In this document: positions 55,564-64,000 of the stretch, one piece after another | Numbering within the stretch: position 1 is the first letter of the stretch | Layout of the letters: each line of letters begins with the position of its first letter | DNA from: Mesotaenium endlicherianum | Lineage: Eukaryota > Streptophyta > Zygnematophyceae > Zygnematales > Mesotaeniaceae | Length of the DNA stretch: 64,000 bases | Assembly (NCBI GenBank): GCA_009602735.1 | Contig: WELA01009514.1 | Span: 41,192-105,191, forward strand | Reading direction: 5' to 3' | Notes under the pieces: model-generated | The model's database searches: none | What the model saw: only the letters and a program-made list of their open reading frames with translations | Told to the model about the DNA's origin: nothing | Position numbers and translations under genes: made by a program

Positions 55564-57003
55564 ATGGAGGCAGTTATTAGGGCCATTGAGGAGCTTTTCG
55601 AAATTGTGCAACGCAGGAAAGCAGATCGCATTGAGAAATTACCGCAAAGCGGGAGCGACAGGATTTATTTCAGGATATATGCAGGCATGGGTAGTTTTAT
55701 TGCTACCTATAACCTCAATAAAAAGGAAACGCAGACATTCATTTATTTCAGCAAGCATTTCAAAAATGCAGGTCTTCCGGTTCCCCGTATCCTGGGCGTT
55801 AATGAAGACGATACCCTTTATATCCAGGAAGACCTTGGCCGTGATTCATTGCTGAATAAACTGGAACAGAACGGACATGGCGATTATGCGTATGGATTAT
55901 TCCAGAAAAGTTTGTCGGCCCTCGCTAAAATGCAAATACTGGGCGACAAGGGACTGGATTACGACTGGAGCCTTACGGCCAAGGAATTTGGCAAACAAGC
56001 TATCTTAAGTGACCTGTTGTATTTCAAATACTATTTCCTAGACACCCTGCAATTGCCTTACGATAAACAGGCCATGTTGGACGACTTCGAGGCATTGAGC
56101 ACTTATCTCACGCATACTGAGTATAAGTATTTTATGTTCCGCGATTTTCAGAGCCGCAACATCATTGTAAAGAACGATGAAGTGAATTTCATCGATTACC
56201 AGGGCGGAATGAAAGGAGCGCTGCAATACGATGTGGCATCTTTGTTGTGGCAGGCGAAAGCAGAACTGAGCGAAAAATGGAAAGACGATTTACTGGACTA
56301 TTACATGGACCAGATCGATCAATTGCTGGAGCAGCCGGTAGACCGCGTTACTTTTGTGAGTCAGTACAACGGATATGTATTGATCCGTTTATTACAGGTG
56401 ATGGGCGCTTATGGATTCAGGGGACTGTTTGAACGAAAGGCACATTTCCTGGCCAGCATTCCACTGGCACTTCGCAACCTGAAATTTTTCATAGAGAACA
56501 AACGTATCGGCATTGTAATGCCTGAGTTTACGCGGGTATTGAAACTGGTGGTAACCGATGAAATGATAGAGCGGTTTGAACCGCCACAGGCCAATGAGCA
56601 AACGCCGTTACTCATTCATATTAACAGTTTCAGCTACCGGACAGGCATACCCAACGATGAATCAGAGAACGGAGGCGGTTTCGTGTTCGATATGCGGGGA
56701 ATCCTGAATCCCGGCCGCTTCGATGAGTATAAAAAGTTGAGTGGGAAAGACAAACCCGTACAGGATTTCCTGGAACAACGCACCAAGATGAATGAGTTCC
56801 TGAACAGCGTGTGGGATTTGGTGGATATTACAGTAGAAACCTATCTGAAACGGGATTTCAGCAGTCTGATGATCAATTTTGGTTGCACAGGCGGACAACA
56901 CCGCAGTGTGTATGCTGCCGAACAAACAACCCGGCACCTGAAGAACAAATACAAAGTAAAAGTAGTGCTCACACATACCAATCAATTGAACTGGGTACAA
57001 TAA
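55564..57003 (+). CDS. AmgK-like sugar kinase fused to RapZ C-terminal domain
   Basis: A 479-residue fusion. Residues about 1-330 are an APH-type phosphotransferase like AmgK, the anomeric MurNAc/GlcNAc kinase, with YIQEDLGRDSLL, catalytic FRDFQSRNIIV and metal-binding FIDYQGG. Residues about 349-479 match the RapZ C-terminal domain (FVFDMRGILNPGRF; MINFGCTGGQHRSVYAAEQ), which in RapZ binds glucosamine-6-phosphate. The N-terminal ATPase domain of RapZ is absent. ATG 55564 (MEAVIRAIEELFE) follows a TATTTTCG promoter box and excludes the upstream TTG 55501. MurU follows after 14 bases, so the pair should phosphorylate and activate recycled MurNAc or GlcNAc. Confidence 0.88.
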   Translation: MEAVIRAIEELFEIVQRRKADRIEKLPQSGSDRIYFRIYAGMGSFIATYNLNKKETQTFIYFSKHFKNAGLPVPRILGVNEDDTLYIQEDLGRDSLLNKLEQNGHGDYAYGLFQKSLSALAKMQILGDKGLDYDWSLTAKEFGKQAILSDLLYFKYYFLDTLQLPYDKQAMLDDFEALSTYLTHTEYKYFMFRDFQSRNIIVKNDEVNFIDYQGGMKGALQYDVASLLWQAKAELSEKWKDDLLDYYMDQIDQLLEQPVDRVTFVSQYNGYVLIRLLQVMGAYGFRGLFERKAHFLASIPLALRNLKFFIENKRIGIVMPEFTRVLKLVVTDEMIERFEPPQANEQTPLLIHINSFSYRTGIPNDESENGGGFVFDMRGILNPGRFDEYKKLSGKDKPVQDFLEQRTKMNEFLNSVWDLVDITVETYLKRDFSSLMINFGCTGGQHRSVYAAEQTTRHLKNKYKVKVVLTHTNQLNWVQ

Positions 57004-57017
57004 ATTACGCGCGTACT

Positions 57018-57749
57018 ATGAAAGCCATGCTATTCGCCGCAGGTCTTGGTACCCGGCTCAAACCCTGGACCGATCATCATCCCAAAGCGTTGGCGTTGGT
57101 AAATGGTAAGAGCTTGCTGCAACGTAATATTGAATACCTGCAACAGTTCGGCATCAATGAGGTGATTGTTAATGTGCATCATTTTGCAGATCAAATTATT
57201 GATGCCATCACTCAAAACGAAGGATGGGGCAGCCGGATTACTATTTCCGATGAAACAGATGCTGTGTTGGAAACGGGTGGAGGATTGAAGAAAGCAGCCT
57301 GGTACTTTGAGGCGGAAAAAGATTTTGTAGTCATGAACGTAGACATTCTCACCGATATGCGGTTGGATGATATGATACGCCGGCACGAAGCGGAACAACC
57401 CCTTGCTACACTGGCGGTATCTGACAGGACTACTTCACGCTATTTTTTATTTGATGCTGCAAGCAGGCTCAAAGGATGGCGTAATGTGAACAGCGGCGAA
57501 GAGAAACCGGCTGGATTGCGGTCTGTAAAAGACTATACACTGTTGCAGCAGAAAGCGTTCAGTGGTATTCATGTTATCAATACCGGCCTTTTCGAGGCAA
57601 TGAAACAGGAAGGAAAATTCTCCATGGTAGACGTATATCTTTCATTGATGGATCATTACCCCATTCAATGTTTCGACCACAGCGGTGCGCGTTTTATTGA
57701 TGTAGGAAAACCTGAAAGTATTGCGAAAGCTGAAACATGGTGCAGCTAA
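57018..57749 (+). CDS. murU: MurU-like sugar-1-phosphate uridylyltransferase
   Basis: A 243-residue nucleotidyltransferase. The signature MLFAAGLGTRLKPWTDHHPK and PKALALVNGKSLLQRNIEYL places it in the MurU/GlmU group, with a metal Asp in FVVMNVDILTD. In Pseudomonas, MurU makes UDP-MurNAc from MurNAc-1-phosphate after AmgK. The kinase just upstream gives the same two-step pathway here. ATG 57018 starts the conserved domain. Confidence 0.88.
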   Translation: MKAMLFAAGLGTRLKPWTDHHPKALALVNGKSLLQRNIEYLQQFGINEVIVNVHHFADQIIDAITQNEGWGSRITISDETDAVLETGGGLKKAAWYFEAEKDFVVMNVDILTDMRLDDMIRRHEAEQPLATLAVSDRTTSRYFLFDAASRLKGWRNVNSGEEKPAGLRSVKDYTLLQQKAFSGIHVINTGLFEAMKQEGKFSMVDVYLSLMDHYPIQCFDHSGARFIDVGKPESIAKAETWCS

Positions 57750-57767
57750 ACCTGTATCAACTATTGG

Positions 57768-58919
57768 TTACACTTTGATGTAAATTTTCCGCTTATCCAA
57801 CAAGTAAACAATCAGCCAATAAAACGCGATCGTTACCAATGCATACACCAGCGAACCTACCCGCAGGTCTGAAGCGATGTCTTTGCAGATATGATTGTAA
57901 AACCAGGCGAAAGGAGAAGTATATACTTTTTTACCGGCTTCATCCAGGTGATCTACCCAACGGAACATGGCCAATACCCTTGGCAGGAATCCACTCAATA
58001 CAAATATGAACAGGGGGTTTTTGCCAAACACATCAAAGAACCGGCTCCAGGCGCCTTTGACAGCTTTGAATTCAACGAGGTAAATGAGTGTGCCGATGGT
58101 TAACATGGCCAGTCCGGTTGTATACAGTACATAACTGCTGGTCCATATTTTTTTGTTGATGGGGAATACCATATCCCAACAGAAACCTGCAAAGATCAAC
58201 ACCACCCCGGCAACAAAAAGATTGCTGAGCATTTCATAGGTCTTACCTTTTTGCTGGATGTATTGTCCCACCATGAATCCCAGGATCACCTGCACAACAG
58301 GCGCCATGAGGCTGCCCAATCCTTCCGGATCAAAAGCGAGACCTTCTCCTTTGTACATGTGCGCTTCACCCAGGATGTTTTTATCGAACTGTGTACCAAA
58401 ATAACCTTGCAGGCTGTAAGGATCGCCGGGAGCGCCCAGCCAGTTGCAGATGAACCAATATAATAAGAGCAATATGCCACCTGTTACAAATGCGCCTTTT
58501 GTTTTTCCGTAGAATACAATAATGGAAGCGAAGAAATAACAAAGCGCTATTCTTTGCAATACACCCAGTATACGTATGGTATCCCAACTCTTAAAAGCGA
58601 TATGGTCGCCATCCCATTTAACAAAGGGACTCCAATTCAGGAACAGGCCGATCAGGAATATGAGCAGGGTCCTTTTGATCACTTTCTTCCAGAAAACACC
58701 TGCGCCGGCTTGTTCAAAACGGGGCATCACGAATGCCATGGCATTACCTACTGCAAATAGGAAAAACGGAAATACCAGGTCGGTAGGCGTACAACCGTGC
58801 CAGGTGGCGTGCTCAAGCGGACTATAAATATGTGCCCAGCTACCGGGGTTGTTGACCAGTATCATGAGCGCCACGGTGGCTCCCCGGAATACATCGAGCG
58901 AGTAATAACGTTGGTTCAT
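57768..58919 (-). CDS. nagX: NagX/DUF5009-type membrane acyltransferase
   Basis: A 383-residue integral membrane protein with about 10 helices, related to heparan-alpha-glucosaminide N-acetyltransferase (DUF5009/NagX). The N-terminal RYYSLDVFRGATVALMILVN and the conserved His in LEHATWHGCTPTDLVFPFF are typical. It may acetylate or handle amino sugars at the inner membrane. It is convergent with murU, with 18 bases between stops, fitting a cell-wall recycling context. Confidence 0.87.
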   Translation of the reverse strand: MNQRYYSLDVFRGATVALMILVNNPGSWAHIYSPLEHATWHGCTPTDLVFPFFLFAVGNAMAFVMPRFEQAGAGVFWKKVIKRTLLIFLIGLFLNWSPFVKWDGDHIAFKSWDTIRILGVLQRIALCYFFASIIVFYGKTKGAFVTGGILLLLYWFICNWLGAPGDPYSLQGYFGTQFDKNILGEAHMYKGEGLAFDPEGLGSLMAPVVQVILGFMVGQYIQQKGKTYEMLSNLFVAGVVLIFAGFCWDMVFPINKKIWTSSYVLYTTGLAMLTIGTLIYLVEFKAVKGAWSRFFDVFGKNPLFIFVLSGFLPRVLAMFRWVDHLDEAGKKVYTSPFAWFYNHICKDIASDLRVGSLVYALVTIAFYWLIVYLLDKRKIYIKV

Positions 58920-59034
58920 GGCAGGCGGGTTGATTACCGGATGAAGATAGTAAAGGAAAATGAAAATATAGCGCCCTGATGCGGCGCCAAGCAGGGTATT
59001 TGCTTATTTTGCGCCCGTTAAGAAAGCAGTACAG

Positions 59035-60090
59035 ATGAGCAAAAATATTATGATCACCGGTGGAGCCGGTTTCATCGGTTCACATGTGGTCAGGCTATTC
59101 GTGAACCAATACCCCCAATACCAGGTCATTAACCTAGATGCCCTTACTTATGCGGGTAATTTAGAGAACCTGAAAGACATTGAAAACAAACCCAATTACC
59201 GGTTTGTAAAAGCCAATATACTCGACAGTGAAGCGCTTGAAAAAGTGTTTGATGAATATAGTATAACTGATGTGATCCATCTGGCAGCGGAATCGCATGT
59301 GGACCGCTCCATTGTTTCCCCGCTGGATTTTGTCTATACCAATATCATCGGCACAGTGAACCTGCTTAATACAGCCCGTAAAAAATGGGCGGCCGATTAC
59401 TCCAAACACCGCTTCTATCATATTTCCACTGATGAAGTATACGGTAGCCTGGGTGAGACTGGTTTCTTCACAGAAGAAACAGCTTATGATCCCCGCTCGC
59501 CCTATTCGGCCAGCAAGGCTTCTTCCGATCATTTTGTGCGGGCCTATCATGAGACTTATCATCTGCAAACCGTTGTTTCCAATTGTTCCAACAATTACGG
59601 ACCTTATCATTTCCCCGAGAAGCTGATACCATTGTTCATCAACAATATCATCAATGGAAAACCTTTACCGGTTTATGGTGATGGGAAGTACACGCGTGAC
59701 TGGCTTTATGTGAAAGATCATGCAACAGCCATCGATGCGGTGTTTCATAAAGGCGTAACTGGTGAGACCTATAATATCGGTGGATTCAATGAATGGAAGA
59801 ACATTGACCTGGTGAAACTGTTGTGTAAACTGATGGATGAAAAGCTGGGCCGCAGTGCCGGAACCAGTGAGCAACTCATTACTTATGTCAAAGACCGTCC
59901 CGGTCACGACAGGCGTTATGCCATCGATGCCGGCAAGATCAACAAAGCGCTGGGCTGGAAGCCATCGGTAACATTTGAACAGGGGCTGGCCGAAACGATC
60001 GACTGGTACCTGGCCAATACAGAATGGCTGAACCATATTACCAGCGGCAATTATCAACATTATTACGAATCAATGTATAGCAACCGCTGA
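59035..60090 (+). CDS. rfbB: dTDP-glucose 4,6-dehydratase
   Basis: A 351-residue NAD-dependent short-chain dehydrogenase. The NAD loop is GGAGFIGSHVVRLF, the active site HISTDEVYGSLG and YSASKASSDHFVRAYHETY. It converts dTDP-glucose to the 4-keto-6-deoxy form. It starts the rfbBCA operon, one base before rfbC. A shortened TATTTTG box lies about 25 bases upstream. Confidence 0.96.
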   Translation: MSKNIMITGGAGFIGSHVVRLFVNQYPQYQVINLDALTYAGNLENLKDIENKPNYRFVKANILDSEALEKVFDEYSITDVIHLAAESHVDRSIVSPLDFVYTNIIGTVNLLNTARKKWAADYSKHRFYHISTDEVYGSLGETGFFTEETAYDPRSPYSASKASSDHFVRAYHETYHLQTVVSNCSNNYGPYHFPEKLIPLFINNIINGKPLPVYGDGKYTRDWLYVKDHATAIDAVFHKGVTGETYNIGGFNEWKNIDLVKLLCKLMDEKLGRSAGTSEQLITYVKDRPGHDRRYAIDAGKINKALGWKPSVTFEQGLAETIDWYLANTEWLNHITSGNYQHYYESMYSNR

Positions 60091-60091
60091 T

Positions 60092-60649
60092 ATGAGAGTG
60101 GAATCTACAAAACTGGAAGGCTGCTTCATCATCCATGATACTGTGTTCGGTGATCAGAGAGGTTATTTCTTTGAAAGCTTCAACAAAAAAACATTCCTGC
60201 AACAAACTGGGATTGACGTGGATTTTGTGCAGGACAACCAGTCACGCTCACAGAAAGGAGTGCTGCGCGGGTTGCATTTTCAGCATGGCGAATTTGCCCA
60301 GAGCAAACTGGTGCGTGTGCTGGAAGGAAAGGTGCTGGATATAGCGGTAGACTTGCGTAAAAAATCGCCTACTTACGGTCAGCACATCGCTGTTGAACTG
60401 TCTGGCGAGAGCCATACCCAGTTCTATGTGCCCCGTGGTTTTGCACATGGCTTTGTAGTGTTGAGTGAAACCGCAACCTTCTTCTATAAATGCGATAATT
60501 ATTATAACAAAGCTTCCGAGGGAGGGATTATTTACAATGATCCCGAATTAGGCATCGACTGGGGCCTGCCGCAGGAGCAACTGTTACTGTCGGAAAAAGA
60601 TACGGTATTGCCCACTTTGAAAATGATTGCAAACGAACTTAACTTTTAA
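60092..60649 (+). CDS. rfbC: dTDP-4-dehydrorhamnose 3,5-epimerase
   Basis: A 185-residue cupin-fold epimerase with QDNQSRSQKGVLRGLHFQ, the catalytic His in GLHF, and VPRGFAHGFVVLSE. It makes the dTDP-rhamnose precursor. It overlaps nothing and is spaced 1 and 3 bases from its neighbours. Confidence 0.96.
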   Translation: MRVESTKLEGCFIIHDTVFGDQRGYFFESFNKKTFLQQTGIDVDFVQDNQSRSQKGVLRGLHFQHGEFAQSKLVRVLEGKVLDIAVDLRKKSPTYGQHIAVELSGESHTQFYVPRGFAHGFVVLSETATFFYKCDNYYNKASEGGIIYNDPELGIDWGLPQEQLLLSEKDTVLPTLKMIANELNF

Positions 60650-60652
60650 ACC

Positions 60653-61516
60653 ATGAAGGGTATTATTCTCGCAGGAGGATCCGGTACACGTTTGTACCCT
60701 ATCACCAAAGGCATCAGCAAACAACTGATGCCGATCTATGACAAGCCGATGATCTATTATCCTTTATCGGTCTTGATGCTGGCGGGTATCCGGGATATCC
60801 TCATCATCACTACACCGGAAGACAGTACCCAGTTCCAGCGGCTGCTGGAAGACGGATCGGAGTTGGGTTGCAGGTTTTCTTACGCTACCCAGGCGGTGCC
60901 CAACGGACTGGCGCAGGCTTTTGTGATCGGGGAGCAGTTCATTGGGAATGACAAAGTAGCGCTGATACTGGGGGATAATATTTTTTATGGAGCCGGGTTC
61001 AGTCAGCTCGTGCAGTCTTTCAACGATGTAGACGGCGCTGCTGTTTTTGCTTATGAAGTGAACGATCCCGAACGATATGGCGTGGTGGAATTCGATGAAA
61101 AGCAAAACGCCATCTCGATAGAAGAAAAACCCAAGGCACCCAAATCGAATTACGCGGTGCCAGGCCTGTATTTTTACGATAATGAAGTGGTATCCATTGC
61201 CAAAAGCATTGAACCTTCGGCGAGGGGTGAATACGAGATCACTACGGTGAACAATGAATACCTGCAACAGGGAAAGCTGAAAGTGGGTATTATGAGCCGG
61301 GGAACGGCCTGGCTCGATACGGGCACTTTTGAATCTTTAAGCGATGCCTGTGAATTTGTACGGGTGATAGAAAAAAGGCAGAGCCAGAAAATAGGCTGTA
61401 TAGAAGAAGTGGCTTACCGTATGGGATATATCAACCGGGAGCAACTGACGAAACTGGCTGATAAATATGCCAAAAGCGGCTATGGAGAGTATTTGCGCAG
61501 GCTGAGGGGAAGTTGA
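60653..61516 (+). CDS. rfbA: Glucose-1-phosphate thymidylyltransferase
   Basis: A 287-residue nucleotidyltransferase with the signature [28 protein letters not shown] and [11 protein letters not shown]. It makes dTDP-glucose. Third gene of the operon; rfbD is not seen in the window, so the final reductase is encoded elsewhere or the product is not rhamnose. Its last two codons lie inside a dispersed repeat. Confidence 0.96.
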   Translation: MKGIILAGGSGTRLYPITKGISKQLMPIYDKPMIYYPLSVLMLAGIRDILIITTPEDSTQFQRLLEDGSELGCRFSYATQAVPNGLAQAFVIGEQFIGNDKVALILGDNIFYGAGFSQLVQSFNDVDGAAVFAYEVNDPERYGVVEFDEKQNAISIEEKPKAPKSNYAVPGLYFYDNEVVSIAKSIEPSARGEYEITTVNNEYLQQGKLKVGIMSRGTAWLDTGTFESLSDACEFVRVIEKRQSQKIGCIEEVAYRMGYINREQLTKLADKYAKSGYGEYLRRLRGS

Positions 61517-61582
61517 TAGATGTTAGTTGTTGGAATGTTAATGTTAGGTATCTGTCAACTAACAACTACCAGCTAATAACTA
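61511..61582 (+). repeat. Dispersed repeat at rfbA stop with partial inverted copy
   Basis: The left part (61511-61530) spans the rfbA stop codon and matches the umuC end with one mismatch. The right part (about 61558-61580) contains CAACTAACAAC and ATAACT blocks that recur after the second ECF sigma gene. TTAGTTGTT and its near inverse AACAACTA suggest hairpin potential. It looks like a small extragenic repeat family. Confidence 0.6.
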
Positions 61583-61619
61583 TTTCGTAAATTTAGGGTA
61601 GGAATCAAACGCATCTGTT

Positions 61620-62120
61620 ATGTCAACCGTAGAATTTAACGAGATGTTGTTGAGTAATGCTGAGTTCCTGAAGCCTTTCACCGCTACCTTGACTCATGAC
61701 CAGGATGACGCCCGTGATCTTTACCAGGAAACTTTGTGCAAAGCGTTAGCCAACCAGGATAAATACCATGAGGGTACCAATATCAAAGCGTGGTTGTACA
61801 CCATTATGCGCAACATCTTCATCAACCATTATCGGCGCAGGGCTAAACAGCGTACGATATTCGATCATACTCCCAATGAATTTTTACTCAACCAGGGCGC
61901 GCATGCTGTTTACAATGAAGCCCTTTCTACTATCAGCCTGAAAGAAATGCAGGCGGCGATATACAAACTCCCTGCATTGTTCCGCAATCCTTTTCTTTTA
62001 TATTTTGAAGGATATCGCTACAATGAAATCGCAAAAGCACTCCACGAGCCGCTGGGTACCATTAAAAGCCGCATTCACTTTGCGCGTAAGTTGCTGAAGA
62101 AACAGATCAAGAGGAGTTGA
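61620..62120 (+). CDS. Second ECF-type RNA polymerase sigma factor
   Basis: A 166-residue sigma-70 factor. Region 2 reads DDARDLYQETLCKALANQDK and AWLYTIMRNIFINHYRRR, region 4 LPALFRNPFLLYFEGYRYNE and GTIKSRIHFARKLLKKQIK. No anti-sigma gene is adjacent. Its stop is inside a copy of the dispersed repeat. Targets unknown. Confidence 0.92.
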   Translation: MSTVEFNEMLLSNAEFLKPFTATLTHDQDDARDLYQETLCKALANQDKYHEGTNIKAWLYTIMRNIFINHYRRRAKQRTIFDHTPNEFLLNQGAHAVYNEALSTISLKEMQAAIYKLPALFRNPFLLYFEGYRYNEIAKALHEPLGTIKSRIHFARKLLKKQIKRS

Positions 62121-62170
62121 TGGATGTCAGGTTTTTCTTCTCGGAACTAACAATTCACAACTGATAACTC
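62115..62170 (+). repeat. Dispersed repeat at the second ECF sigma stop
   Basis: The left part AGTTGATGGATGTCAG (62115-62130) spans the TGA stop and matches 61511 with two mismatches. The right part (62145-62169) shares the AACTAACAA and ATAACT blocks with the rfbA copy. The middle differs. Confidence 0.55.
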
Positions 62171-62196
62171 TCCTTGGGTTTCTGTAATTTTAATGA

Positions 62197-62721
62197 ATGG
62201 AACAAGTAATATTGGTCGATGAAAAGGATATTGAGTTGGGTGTGATGGAAAAAATAGAAGCACATAAAAAGGCGTTGTTACACAGGGCATTCAGTGTTTT
62301 CATTTTTAACAGTCGTGGCGAATTGTTGTTGCAGCAGCGATCTATCAACAAATACCACAGTGGCGGACTCTGGACGAATACTTGTTGCAGCCACCCGCGT
62401 CCGGGTGAAGATACTTTGCAGGCAGCCACCCGGCGATTGAAAGAAGAAATGGGCTTTGATGTTCCGCTGGAAAAAGCATTTACTTTTATTTATAAAACGG
62501 AATTCGTGAACGGACTCAGCGAACATGAATTTGATCATGTATTCGTGGGTTATTATGATGGCCAGATAACCCCGAACCCCCAGGAGGCGGAAAGCTATAT
62601 TTTCCAATCTTTTTCACAAGTAGCACAGTTGCTGAAAGAGGAGCCCGCCCGGTTTACCACCTGGTTCCATATTGCATTTCCCCAGATACGCAACTGGTGG
62701 AATCACCGGAATGAAATCTGA
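62197..62721 (+). CDS. idi: Isopentenyl-diphosphate delta-isomerase, type 1
   Basis: A 174-residue Nudix-fold enzyme that interconverts IPP and DMAPP. The catalytic Cys is in WTNTCCSHPRPGE, and the acidic motif is RRLKEEMGF. The N-terminal HRAFSVFIFNSRGELLLQQR is typical. It is preceded by the repeat after the sigma gene. An in-frame earlier ATG is absent; the next gene is tRNA-Arg. Confidence 0.95.
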   Translation: MEQVILVDEKDIELGVMEKIEAHKKALLHRAFSVFIFNSRGELLLQQRSINKYHSGGLWTNTCCSHPRPGEDTLQAATRRLKEEMGFDVPLEKAFTFIYKTEFVNGLSEHEFDHVFVGYYDGQITPNPQEAESYIFQSFSQVAQLLKEEPARFTTWFHIAFPQIRNWWNHRNEI

Positions 62722-62740
62722 GGTTTTAAAGGCTTTCCCC

Positions 62741-62748
62741 TATTTTTG
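62741..62748 (+). promoter_or_regulatory. -7 box of the tRNA-Arg gene
   Basis: TATTTTTG matches TAnnTTTG exactly and would start transcription near 62755, 21 bases before the tRNA. Confidence 0.5.
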
Positions 62749-62775
62749 CGCGGTTTCCGGGCATTATTCCCAACC

Positions 62776-62847
62776 GGCCTCGTAGTACAATGGATAGTAT
62801 AAGAGTTTCCGAAGCTCCAGATCCAGGTTCGATTCCTGGCGAGGCCA
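62776..62847 (+). tRNA. tRNA-Arg (anticodon CCG)
   Basis: A full cloverleaf of 72 bases can be folded. The acceptor GGCCTCG pairs with CGAGGCC; the D stem GTAC pairs with GTAT; the anticodon loop TTCCGAA gives anticodon CCG; the T arm CCAGG, TTCGATT, CCTGG is perfect. CCA is not encoded. The anticodon stem has one mismatch at its base (A-C) and one G-T wobble. It decodes CGG. Confidence 0.93.
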
Positions 62848-62974
62848 CAATATCAAAAATATAACTATCGCAATTTGCTGTAAGTCAATGATTTGTGTGA
62901 TCTCGTTAAAACATGGTGTCAAAACTGGTGTCAATTTACAGATAAATAATCAGAAGCTATTATGACAATTCATT

Positions 62975-64000
62975 TTACAACCCAGATTTATCCATCCAGT
63001 ACTTCCAAATAATCACCATGGCCATTGTGTCAAGTTCGCAATACTGTAATAGTAGCTGGATCAGCTGCTCTCTTCTTTCAGGATTGTTGGCCGATCCAAA
63101 CATGATTTCATTATAAGCTCTCATCGCACCTGTACCATCTTTCACAACTTCTTCTTTTTCAAGCTCACCAATAATCGGAGCAAGTGTATCGTAAGGATTT
63201 AATGTTGTTTCATCAGCCGGCACATATTGTTCAAACCAAGGGATAGCATGTAGATAGGGATTATTGTTCCAAATGGCAGGTAATACCTTTTTGATCGAGG
63301 TTTTTCCCTTCATATAAGGATGAAAATAATATTTTAGCGTTAACTCATTCATGTCAACAAAACGGCCAGTTCTATTTTGCTTTTTGTCAGTTGTAATACC
63401 GGTGAGCCATTCACGTAATGTATCATTTTGGTAATTGTAGACATCCATTTGCTCCAAGATGGTTCTTAGTATTGTGTTTTCAAATGAAGACCACATGACA
63501 GGGGTACCAGTTGTTCCTATTGCTTGCATAAGTTGTTCTGCGAAGCGAAAATTCGGGAAATTATATTCTCTATTGATAAATTCCGAATGCTGTGGGGCAT
63601 CTCCTGGTTTTTGTATGGTATGGCAACTCCATTGGAAAGCAATAAATTCGTATGGGCGCATTCCCTTGTGATAAGGAATAGCACCCGTGTATGTTTCAAA
63701 ATCTATAAAATGTAGAGGATATTTCAGCCTGCTCAAAGCATTTTTCATTTCGCTGCTAATCCATTCTGAATTGATCTTGGTATTTTCAAACTGTAAAAGT
63801 TGCCGTTCTCCTCTTGAGCCGTATTCTCCTTTACTGTTTTTAAACCGCTCAATATCAAGATTGAAAAATGACACCTTTTTGTTATTAATCAATTCATTTA
63901 AATAAAACCCTTTTGAGGGACTGCCAATGGCGCCTCCAAAATATAGGTCAAAAATGTGCGGGCTGATATCTGTAAGTTCTTTCCAGCATTCGCGATAGCC
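62975..64000 (-). CDS. DUF2779 domain protein (5' end beyond right edge)
   Basis: A protein open to the right edge, at least 341 residues visible, so the true start is not in the window. A TTG at 63892 is in frame but the reading frame continues upstream without a stop. It matches the DUF2779 family: CWKELTDISPHIFDLYFGG, FIDFETYTGAIPYHKGMRPY and YCELDTMAMVIIWKYWMDKS. The Asp-Glu pattern (DFET ... D) resembles a DEDD exonuclease fold, and related proteins carry an N-terminal Cas4/RecB-like nuclease. It lies next to tRNA-Arg, a common place for accessory islands. Function unknown. Confidence 0.85.
   Translation of the reverse strand, partial: GYRECWKELTDISPHIFDLYFGGAIGSPSKGFYLNELINNKKVSFFNLDIERFKNSKGEYGSRGERQLLQFENTKINSEWISSEMKNALSRLKYPLHFIDFETYTGAIPYHKGMRPYEFIAFQWSCHTIQKPGDAPQHSEFINREYNFPNFRFAEQLMQAIGTTGTPVMWSSFENTILRTILEQMDVYNYQNDTLREWLTGITTDKKQNRTGRFVDMNELTLKYYFHPYMKGKTSIKKVLPAIWNNNPYLHAIPWFEQYVPADETTLNPYDTLAPIIGELEKEEVVKDGTGAMRAYNEIMFGSANNPERREQLIQLLLQYCELDTMAMVIIWKYWMDKSGL

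Noticed and set aside
62848-62974. Attachment site after tRNA-Arg
   Set aside because: The 3' end of the tRNA is not repeated anywhere within the window, and no integrase is seen, so an att site cannot be supported here.

Overview
The window looks like chromosome from a member of the phylum Bacteroidota, most likely the family Chitinophagaceae. The evidence is SusC/SusD/SusE genes, three gliding genes (gldH, gldE, gldD), a type IX secretion sorting domain on an amylase, promoters of the TTTG / TAnnTTTG type, few Shine-Dalgarno sequences, and neighbourhoods typical of the phylum (mutY-ssb-gldE-gldD, HU-TPR-rng). I cannot name the genus from sequence alone. Most of the window is ordinary housekeeping chromosome. 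It carries one starch-utilisation locus, one likely toxin-antitoxin pair, an SOS-type cassette, a cell-wall recycling group, a nucleotide-sugar operon and the edge of a tRNA-flanked accessory region.

Layout. 1-5.3 kb: a TetR regulator cut by the left edge, a PfkB sugar kinase, asd preceded by what looks like a leader-peptide attenuator, the NAD(P)HX repair enzyme, and a GNAT/HigA-like pair under a 15-bp palindrome. 5.3-8.1 kb: DUF2461 and ligA. 8.3-18.8 kb: a Nudix-type regulator, then a palindrome and a starch locus (secreted GH13 amylase, SusC, SusD, two SusE/SusF-like lipoproteins). 18.8-25 kb: yicC, gldH, a histidine kinase and response regulator, an arginase-fold protein lacking metal ligands, and mutL. 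25-32.4 kb: pepF, ricT, holB, a glutathione peroxidase, comF and radA. 33-36 kb: rng, an overlooked 31-residue basic ribosomal-type protein, a TPR protein and HU. 36.2-41.8 kb: mutY, ssb, gldE, gldD, DUF3109 and lutB. 41.8-48.2 kb: purH, comEC, a stand-alone C-terminal half of carB, an ECF sigma factor with a small membrane partner, and DUF72. 48.2-53.7 kb: umuDC, divergent from a three-gene operon (unknown protein, 2H phosphoesterase, radical SAM), then an APC permease. 53.7-55.5 kb: AT-rich unknown genes. 55.6-58.9 kb: an AmgK-like kinase fused to a RapZ C-terminal domain, murU and nagX. 59-62.7 kb: rfbBCA, a second ECF sigma factor and idi. 62.8-64 kb: tRNA-Arg(CCG) and a DUF2779 protein cut by the right edge.

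How the parts work together. The Nudix-type protein has lost its catalytic glutamates and lies directly before the starch locus, whose promoter region has a perfect 21-bp palindrome; together they look like a dedicated regulator and operator. The amylase should leave the cell by type IX secretion, a system linked to gliding proteins such as those encoded here. The kinase-RapZ fusion, MurU and NagX point to recycling of cell-wall amino sugars, with the RapZ domain as a possible amino-sugar sensor. The most interesting items are the asd leader peptide, the GNAT/HigA-like pair, a UmuD that has lost both catalytic residues, the split carB, and a short repeat placed exactly on the stop codons of three genes.
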